NCBI RefSeq assembly: GCF_000737065.1
Contig: NZ_AQRC01000016.1
Location: 55,958-119,957 of the forward strand
Length of the DNA: 64,000 bases
DNA from: Thioclava atlantica
GTDB taxonomy: Bacteria; Pseudomonadota; Alphaproteobacteria; Rhodobacterales; Rhodobacteraceae
Reading direction: 5' to 3'
This document shows positions 57,290 through 64,000 of the stretch, piece after piece (within the stretch, counting starts at the first letter, position 1; the number at the start of each line of letters is the position of its first letter). Below the pieces are notes generated by a model. The model did not search any database. It worked only from the letters and a program-made list of their open reading frames with translations, and was not told the DNA's origin. A program made the position numbers and the translations under genes.

Positions 57290-58299
57290 CCGAACCAGAG
57301 CGTGCCGGTCAGCATCTTGCGCAGCAGCCCGGTCTGGCCGTTCACCCCGGCCCGGGCAAAGATCCGCTTCGAGACCGAGCGCGCGGTCTCGAGTGTCCAG
57401 CCGAGCTGATCGGCCGCCTCGCGCAGGCTCAGCCCGTCACATAGATGCATGGCGAGCCGCGCCTCGGACCGGCTGAGATCGAGATGCGCCGCGACCCGCT
57501 CCACCGAAACCGCCCGTGCCACGGGGGCCTGGCGCAGATGCCCGATCAGAGCGGGCGCGCCGTGCCACTCTCCCGGTTGCATCCACAGATGCGCGGGCGG
57601 ATCGTCCGAGAGTTCGATGGGCCGCCCCGCCGCCCTTCCGACCGCAAGTTCCGCGAGCGCCTGGCGGAAGGCGAGTGCCGCATCGGCCTCGGCAAATTCC
57701 GGACGCGCCCCGATCCGAAACCGGATCCAGCCTTCCGCCTCGAGACGGCGCGCGACCTGCGGATCGAGATCGAGCACCGCCCCGGTCGGACCGAGCACGA
57801 TCCAGCCCGCCCCGAGCGCGGCGGCCGCTCCGAGATGGCGTGCGGCGCGCGATCGCTCGCCCCCGAGTTGCGTCCAGATCCGGGCGGCCTGCCCCAGATG
57901 CGGCGCAAGATGGGTCAGATGCAGCGCCTCAGCCGCGCGGAAATCGCGCAGGGGCCGGGAAATCGCGAGAACCGCCTGCCCCGCCTCCCCCTCGTGCACC
58001 TTCAACGCACGCAGCGGGTCGGGCCAGCTCTCCGCACCCGGCAGGTCGATCTGCGAATAGACCCGGTCGCGGCGCATCGCGCGCAACCGGTCCGGGTCCG
58101 GCATCACGATCTTCCCGACCCGCCAGTTCGCGGCGCCCGACGCCGTGGCGCCGAGCTGCAACCCCGCACCATCGGCATGGGTCGCCACGCACAGCCGGTC
58201 GAGAAACGCCTCCCACGCCGCGCCGTCTGCGCCGTCTGCGCCGCTCGCCGCGGCGAAGAGCGCGTTGACCAAGGCTGTCTCTTCGGAAATGCCCAACAT
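57286..58299 (-). CDS. LuxR-family transcriptional regulator
   Basis: Encodes 337 aa. The C-terminal HTH (about 265-325) has [34 protein letters not shown], the LuxR/GerE DNA-binding pattern. The N-terminal 250 residues are alanine-rich with no sensor domain I can name; a short 9-bp tandem repeat encodes DGADGADGA near residue 25. No autoinducer-binding motif is seen. A dyad directly upstream may be its own operator. It is divergent from cysD. Confidence 0.82.
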   Translation of the reverse strand: MLGISEETALVNALFAAASGADGADGAAWEAFLDRLCVATHADGAGLQLGATASGAANWRVGKIVMPDPDRLRAMRRDRVYSQIDLPGAESWPDPLRALKVHEGEAGQAVLAISRPLRDFRAAEALHLTHLAPHLGQAARIWTQLGGERSRAARHLGAAAALGAGWIVLGPTGAVLDLDPQVARRLEAEGWIRFRIGARPEFAEADAALAFRQALAELAVGRAAGRPIELSDDPPAHLWMQPGEWHGAPALIGHLRQAPVARAVSVERVAAHLDLSRSEARLAMHLCDGLSLREAADQLGWTLETARSVSKRIFARAGVNGQTGLLRKMLTGTLWFG

Positions 58300-58302
58300 G
58301 CG

Positions 58303-58324
58303 CCCAAATTACCCCCCATTTGGG
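58303..58324. promoter_or_regulatory. Dyad upstream of the LuxR gene and cysD
   Basis: CCCAAAT (58303-58309) and ATTTGGG (58318-58324), perfect 7-bp arms with an 8-base spacer, three bases before the LuxR start codon and 62 before the cysD start. Confidence 0.5.
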
Positions 58325-58386
58325 AGGTTATCCAGTCAAACCCGCTCCCTATACGGGGGAAAACGCGTCCAGACAAAGACCTTCCC

Positions 58387-59292
58387 ATGAGCCAGAAAAC
58401 CCTCACCCACCTGCAACGCCTCGAAGCCGAGAGCATCCACATCCTGCGCGAAGTGGTTGCCGAGGCGGAAAACCCGGTGATGCTCTATTCCGTCGGCAAG
58501 GACAGCGCGGTGATGCTGCATCTGGCGAAGAAGGCCTTCTACCCCTCGCCGCCGCCCTTCCCGCTGATGCATGTGGATACGACCTGGAAATTCCGCGACA
58601 TGTATGCGCTGCGCGACAAGGCGGCGAAAGCGGCAGGGATGGAGCTGATCGTGCACCAGAACCCCGAGGCGAAGGCCAATGGCATCAACCCGTTCGATCA
58701 CGGTTCGCTGCATACCGACATGTGGAAGACCGAAGGGCTGAAACAGGCGCTGGATAAACACGGCTTCGATGTGGCCTTCGGGGGTGCGCGCCGCGACGAG
58801 GAGAAATCCCGCGCGAAGGAACGCGTCTTCTCCTTCCGCTCGGCCAATCACCGCTGGGACCCGAAGAACCAGCGCCCCGAACTTTGGCGCCTCTACAATG
58901 CGAAGAAATCCAAGGGCGAGAGCGTCCGCGTCTTCCCGATCTCGAACTGGACCGAGCTGGATATCTGGCAATATATCCACCTCGAGGGCATCGAGATCGT
59001 GCCGCTCTATTTCTCGGCCCCGCGCCCGACGGTGGAGCGCGACGGGCTGATCCTGATGGTCGATGACGACCGCTTCCCGCTGCGCGAGGGCGAAGAGCCG
59101 GTGATGCGCTCGGTGCGCTTCCGGACGCTCGGCTGCTACCCGCTGACCGGCGCGGTGGAGAGCGAGGCGCAGACCTTGCAGGAAGTCATTCAGGAAATGC
59201 TGCTGACCACCACCTCCGAGCGCCAGGGCCGCGCGATCGACCACGATCAGGCCGCCTCGATGGAGAAGAAGAAACAGGAAGGCTATTTCTGA
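58387..59292 (+). CDS. cysD: Sulfate adenylyltransferase subunit 2
   Basis: Encodes 301 aa, normal length. The PP-loop motif lies in [16 protein letters not shown], followed by [16 protein letters not shown] and the C-terminal YPLTGAVES. With CysN it forms adenylyl sulfate (APS) from sulfate and ATP. The ATG at 58387 ([10 protein letters not shown]) gives the family length; the frame open further upstream overlaps the LuxR gene. It is followed 44 bases later by cysNC. Confidence 0.95.
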   Translation: MSQKTLTHLQRLEAESIHILREVVAEAENPVMLYSVGKDSAVMLHLAKKAFYPSPPPFPLMHVDTTWKFRDMYALRDKAAKAAGMELIVHQNPEAKANGINPFDHGSLHTDMWKTEGLKQALDKHGFDVAFGGARRDEEKSRAKERVFSFRSANHRWDPKNQRPELWRLYNAKKSKGESVRVFPISNWTELDIWQYIHLEGIEIVPLYFSAPRPTVERDGLILMVDDDRFPLREGEEPVMRSVRFRTLGCYPLTGAVESEAQTLQEVIQEMLLTTTSERQGRAIDHDQAASMEKKKQEGYF

Positions 59293-59336
59293 GCCCCGTT
59301 TCGCGCCCTTACCCGCCCTTTTCAGGTGAGCCCGAC

Positions 59337-61244
59337 ATGACGAAGAACGACCCGATCTACAAGACCGACGCGCTGATCGCGCAGGATATCGACGCCTATC
59401 TCGAGGCGCATCAGCACAAGACCATGCTGCGCTTCATCACCTGCGGCTCGGTCGATGACGGAAAATCGACGCTGATCGGGCGGCTGCTCTATGACAGCAA
59501 GATGATCTTCGAGGATCAGCTGGCGGCTTTGGAGGCCGATAGCAAGCGCGTCGGCACCCAAGGCCAGGAAATCGACTTCGCGCTTCTCGTGGACGGGCTC
59601 GCCGCCGAGCGCGAACAGGGTATCACGATCGACGTGGCCTATCGCTTCTTCGCGACCGAGAAGCGCAAGTTCATCGTCGCCGACACCCCCGGCCACGAGC
59701 AATATACCCGCAACATGGTCACCGGCGCCTCCACCGCCGATCTCGCCGTGATCCTGATCGACGCGCGCAAGGGGGTGCTGACCCAGACCCGGCGCCATTC
59801 CTATCTCGTGCACCTTCTGGGCATCCGCAATATCGTGCTCGCGGTGAACAAGATGGATCTGGTCGGCTACGACCACTCCGTCTTCGACGAGATCGTGGCC
59901 GAGTACCGCGCCTTCGCCCAGAGCATCGGCATCGCGGAATTCACGCCGATCCCGATCTCGGGCTTCAAGGGCGACAACATCACCGGACCGAGCGCGAACA
60001 CGCCCTGGTATGACGGACCCTCGCTGCTCCCCCATCTCGAAGCCGTCGAGGTGGACGGAACCGCCGATCAGGAACGCCCGTTCCGGATGCCGGTGCAATG
60101 GGTGAACCGGCCCAATCTCGATTTTCGCGGCTTCGCGGGGCTGATCGCGAGCGGCACGGTGCGGCCGGGCGACTCGGTGCGAGTCCTGCCCTCGGGCAAG
60201 ACCTCGAAGATCGCGCGGATCGTGAGCCTCGAGGGCGATCGCGATATCGCGGTGGCGGGTGAATCCGTGACGCTGACGCTGAGAGACGAAATCGACTGCT
60301 CGCGCGGGCAGGTGATCGTGGCGGCCCAGGAGCCGCTCGAGGTGGCCGACCAGTTCGAGGCTACCATCGTCTGGATGGACGAGAACGAGCTGCTGCCGGG
60401 GCGCGCCTACTGGCTCAAGATCGGAACCCAGACCGTCTCGGCAACGGTCGCGCAGCCGAAATACGAGGTGAACGTCAACACGCAGGAGCATCTGGCGACG
60501 AAGACGCTCGATCTCAACGCGATCGGTGTGGCCAACATCACCACCGACCGCGAGATCCCCTTCGCGTCCTACGCCGAGAACCGTGACCTCGGCGGCTTCA
60601 TCCTGATCGACAAGCTGACGAACCAGACCGCGGCCGCGGGGATGATCAACTTCGCGCTGCGCCGGGCGCAGAACATCCATTGGCAGGCGACCGATATCGG
60701 CCGCGAGCATCATGCCAACATGAAACACCAGAAGCCCGCCGTGCTGTGGCTGACCGGCCTGTCGGGCTCGGGCAAATCCACCGTCGCCAATATCGTCGAG
60801 AAGAAGCTCGCGCGGATGAACCGCCACACCTTCCTGCTCGACGGCGACAACGTGCGCCACGGGCTGAACAAGGATCTGGGCTTCACCGAGGCCGACCGCG
60901 TGGAGAACATCCGCCGCGTCGGCGAGGTCGCGAAGCTGATGACCGATGCGGGGCTGATCGTGATCACCGCCTTCATCTCGCCCTTCCGCGCCGAGCGCGA
61001 GATGGTGCGCTCGATGATGCAGCCGGGCGAATTCATCGAGATCTTCATCGACACGCCGCTGGAGGTGGCGGAGGCGCGCGACGTGAAGGGGCTCTACGCC
61101 AAGGCGCGCTCGGGCCAGTTGAAGAACTTCACCGGCATCGACTCGCCCTACGAGGCGCCCGAGACCCCGGAAATCCGGATCGACACCACGACGATGGATG
61201 CAGAAGAGGCCGCCGACCTGATCATCGCCCGGCTGATCCCCTGA
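59337..61244 (+). CDS. cysNC: Bifunctional sulfate adenylyltransferase subunit 1 / APS kinase
   Basis: Encodes 635 aa. Residues 1 to about 455 are the CysN GTPase with [27 protein letters not shown] and NKMDL. Residues about 460-635 are APS kinase (CysC) with [13 protein letters not shown] and [10 protein letters not shown]. The fusion, NodQ-like, takes sulfate to APS (with CysD) and then to PAPS. This step serves cysteine synthesis or sulfation. No PAPS reductase gene is in the window. It ends 10 bases from the convergent M20 gene. Confidence 0.95.
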   Translation: MTKNDPIYKTDALIAQDIDAYLEAHQHKTMLRFITCGSVDDGKSTLIGRLLYDSKMIFEDQLAALEADSKRVGTQGQEIDFALLVDGLAAEREQGITIDVAYRFFATEKRKFIVADTPGHEQYTRNMVTGASTADLAVILIDARKGVLTQTRRHSYLVHLLGIRNIVLAVNKMDLVGYDHSVFDEIVAEYRAFAQSIGIAEFTPIPISGFKGDNITGPSANTPWYDGPSLLPHLEAVEVDGTADQERPFRMPVQWVNRPNLDFRGFAGLIASGTVRPGDSVRVLPSGKTSKIARIVSLEGDRDIAVAGESVTLTLRDEIDCSRGQVIVAAQEPLEVADQFEATIVWMDENELLPGRAYWLKIGTQTVSATVAQPKYEVNVNTQEHLATKTLDLNAIGVANITTDREIPFASYAENRDLGGFILIDKLTNQTAAAGMINFALRRAQNIHWQATDIGREHHANMKHQKPAVLWLTGLSGSGKSTVANIVEKKLARMNRHTFLLDGDNVRHGLNKDLGFTEADRVENIRRVGEVAKLMTDAGLIVITAFISPFRAEREMVRSMMQPGEFIEIFIDTPLEVAEARDVKGLYAKARSGQLKNFTGIDSPYEAPETPEIRIDTTTMDAEEAADLIIARLIP

Positions 61245-61254
61245 CCCGCGCCTC

Positions 61255-62399
61255 TTACCCGAGCAGATCGCGTGCGATCCGCTCGAAGAGATGCGCGCCG
61301 AGCGGGATCAGATCATCGGGGAAATCGTAATCGGGATTGTGCAGCGCGGGCGCCTCTTCGCCCACGCCGAGACACAGCATCGCCGCCTTCGCCGTGCGCC
61401 CGAAGAGACCGAAATCCTCCGAGGCGCGCATCGGCACGCCCTGCGCGTGATGGATCATCCCGAGGGCCTCCATCGCGGCGCGCGCGATCGCGGTGGCTTC
61501 GGGATCGTTGATCGAGGCGGCGAACCGGTCGTGTTCGGAGATCTCGACCTCCAGCCCCGCAGCCTGCGCCGCCTCACCGACCTGTGCACGAAGCTCGTCT
61601 TCGAGCGCGGCGAGGCTTTCGTCACGCGCCGCCCGCAAGGTCGCGTGCAGCACCCCCTCGCCCGGCGCGATCCCGAATGTCGGCTCGCCCACGCCCAGAT
61701 GGGTCAGGGTCACCAGCCGGAAATCACCATCGAGCGCCCCGCCCGGCCCGAGCGCCTCGAGCCTCGGCACGAGCGACGCCAAGGCCCGCATCGGCGAGCG
61801 CCCCGCCTCGGGCTCGGCCGCATGAGCCGTCTTTCCCAGAAGCCGGATCTTCACCCCCACCGAGGCGCAATTCATCAGCCCCGGCCGCATGCCGACCGTG
61901 CCGAAGGGCAGTCCGGGCAGCCCGTGGATCGCAAAGGCATAGTCGGGGGCGAGCGCGGCAAAACCGGGATCGCGCGTGACCGCCCGCGCGCCCTCTCCCG
62001 TCTCCTCGGCGGGCTGGAACATCAGAACCACCCGACCGCGCGCAACCGGACGCTGCGCGATCAGACGCCCCAGCCCCATCAGCATGGCCATATGCCCGTC
62101 ATGGCCGCAGACATGAGACACGCCGGCGATTTCGGACACCCACGCAACGTGGGGCCTCTCCGGGATCGGCAGCGCGTCGAGCTCGGCGCGAAACATCACC
62201 GTGGGCCCGGGCGCGCCACTGTCGAACACCGCCGCCACGCCATGCCCGCCCAAACCCCGTACCAGCCGCGATGGTGCGAGCTCAGACAGCGCCGCAGCGA
62301 TCGTGCGCGCGGTTTCGACCTCCGCCCCGGACACTTCCGGACGGCGATGGAGCGCGCGACGCAAGGCGACGAGCTCGACGATATCGGCATTGCGCAGCA

Positions 62400-62403
<4 letters not shown>
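61255..62403 (-). CDS. M20 family amidohydrolase
   Basis: Encodes 382 aa. Metal-binding motifs are [12 protein letters not shown] and [11 protein letters not shown], with ASEDFG near the C terminus, as in hippurate hydrolase/HipO-like and IAA-amino acid hydrolases. RAELDALPI replaces the usual RADMDALP. It probably hydrolyses an N-acyl amino acid; the substrate is not evident. It overlaps the upstream luciferase-like gene by four bases and forms an operon with it. Confidence 0.88.
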
Positions 62404-63395
<992 letters not shown>

Positions 63396-63604
63396 CGGGC
63401 GCGTCCTTTTCCGTTGAGGCTCAAGGGGTTTCAGAGCCGCGCTTCGGTGTCAATCGCGCCCTCTGCGCGCCGCCGCACAGGCCTCGGCGCACGCGGAAGG
63501 CTCACCTGCCAAACCCTTGCGATCACGAAACGGTTTCCCCCTTGACGGGGCTTCGCACCCCGTCCCACCCTGCCCCCGTTACCCCAAGCCGAAAGACCCC
63601 GCCC

Positions 63605-64000
63605 ATGCCCATCGAGAACGCCCCCTTCAGCCAGGCCGAATATGACCGCCGCATCGCCAAGACCCGAGCGGCCATGAGCGAGGCGGGGATCGACGTGCTC
63701 TTCGTCACCAACCCGTCGAACATGTACTGGCTCACCGGCTATAACGGCTGGTCCTTCTACGTCCATCAGGGGGTGATCCTGCCGCTCGATGGCGCACCCT
63801 ATTGGTGGGGACGCGGCATGGACGGCAACGGCGCACGCCGCACGGTCTGGATGGAGGAGGAATTCATCCTGCCCTATCGCGACCAGATGGTGCAGTCCGA
63901 CATCATGCACCCGATGGAGGACCTGGCCTCGCATCTGCGGATCATGGGCCATGGCGATGCGCGGATCGGGGTCGAGATGGAGACCTATTTCTTCACCGCC
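63605..64000 (+). CDS. M24 metallopeptidase-family protein, ectoine hydrolase (DoeA)-like, 5' part
   Basis: Only the first 132 codons are present; the gene runs past the window end. The sequence (MPIENAPFSQAEYDRRIAKT, NPSNMYWLTGYNGWSFYVHQ, GRGMDGNGARRTVWM) closely resembles the creatinase-type N-terminal domain of DoeA, which opens the ectoine ring in ectoine degradation. Other M24 family members (creatinase, Xaa-Pro peptidases) share the fold but less of this wording. The catalytic metal-binding domain lies outside the window, so the assignment is tentative. Confidence 0.7.
   Translation, partial: MPIENAPFSQAEYDRRIAKTRAAMSEAGIDVLFVTNPSNMYWLTGYNGWSFYVHQGVILPLDGAPYWWGRGMDGNGARRTVWMEEEFILPYRDQMVQSDIMHPMEDLASHLRIMGHGDARIGVEMETYFFTA

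Overview
The window is GC-rich chromosomal DNA from an alphaproteobacterium, most likely a member of the Rhodobacteraceae. Family-level markers are the ccoNOQP and ccoGHIS (rdxBHIS-type) clusters beside an FnrL regulator and hemN, an acuR-acuI pair, and a DmdB-like acyl-CoA ligase. I cannot name the genus. Genes are densely packed with many 4-base overlaps. I see no insertion sequence, prophage, integrase, CRISPR array or rRNA operon.

Left part (1-16 kb). A purine operon runs from the end of xdhA through xdhB and xdhC directly into a BMP-type nucleoside/purine ABC importer, ending at a strong terminator near 8.47 kb. A tRNA-Met follows on the minus strand. Next come a fused NADH-dehydrogenase-like/SelD protein and mnmH, facing each other (selenium for tRNA selenouridine), then an L,D-transpeptidase, a small DUF2892-type membrane protein, the copper exporter copA and a lipoprotein lytic transglycosylase.

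Middle part (16-31 kb). This holds a TesA-like esterase divergent from a YbbA/YbbP-type ABC system, an MFS transporter, an orphan protein with a sigma-region-4-like segment, hemC, hemE and hemF, a lipoprotein, an SDR protein with an altered catalytic motif, rsmC, clpS, a HAD hydrolase and a SPOR-bearing D-Ala-D-Ala carboxypeptidase.

Microaerobic respiration block (31-44 kb). The cluster contains ccoG-H-I-S, a LysR regulator, one or two small ORFs, ccoN-O-Q-P, a universal stress protein, fnrL and hemN. Four 14-bp FNR-type boxes (TTGA-N6-TCAA) lie upstream of ccoG, ccoN, the usp gene, and between fnrL and hemN. Together they describe an oxygen-controlled cbb3 oxidase and haem regulon.

Right part (44-64 kb). 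This contains a SulP permease, a DmdB-like ligase, tex, an ABC/adaptor efflux operon, acuR-acuI with a clear operator, GntR/TSUP/LuxR genes, cysD and cysNC (sulfate activation), an M20 amidohydrolase with a luciferase-like monooxygenase, and the 5' part of an ectoine-hydrolase-like M24 gene.

Beyond the genes, a short dispersed repeat recurs at convergent gene junctions (16.1, 20.1, 24.3 and 31.0 kb), and a related element appears to be inserted in frame within xdhB.
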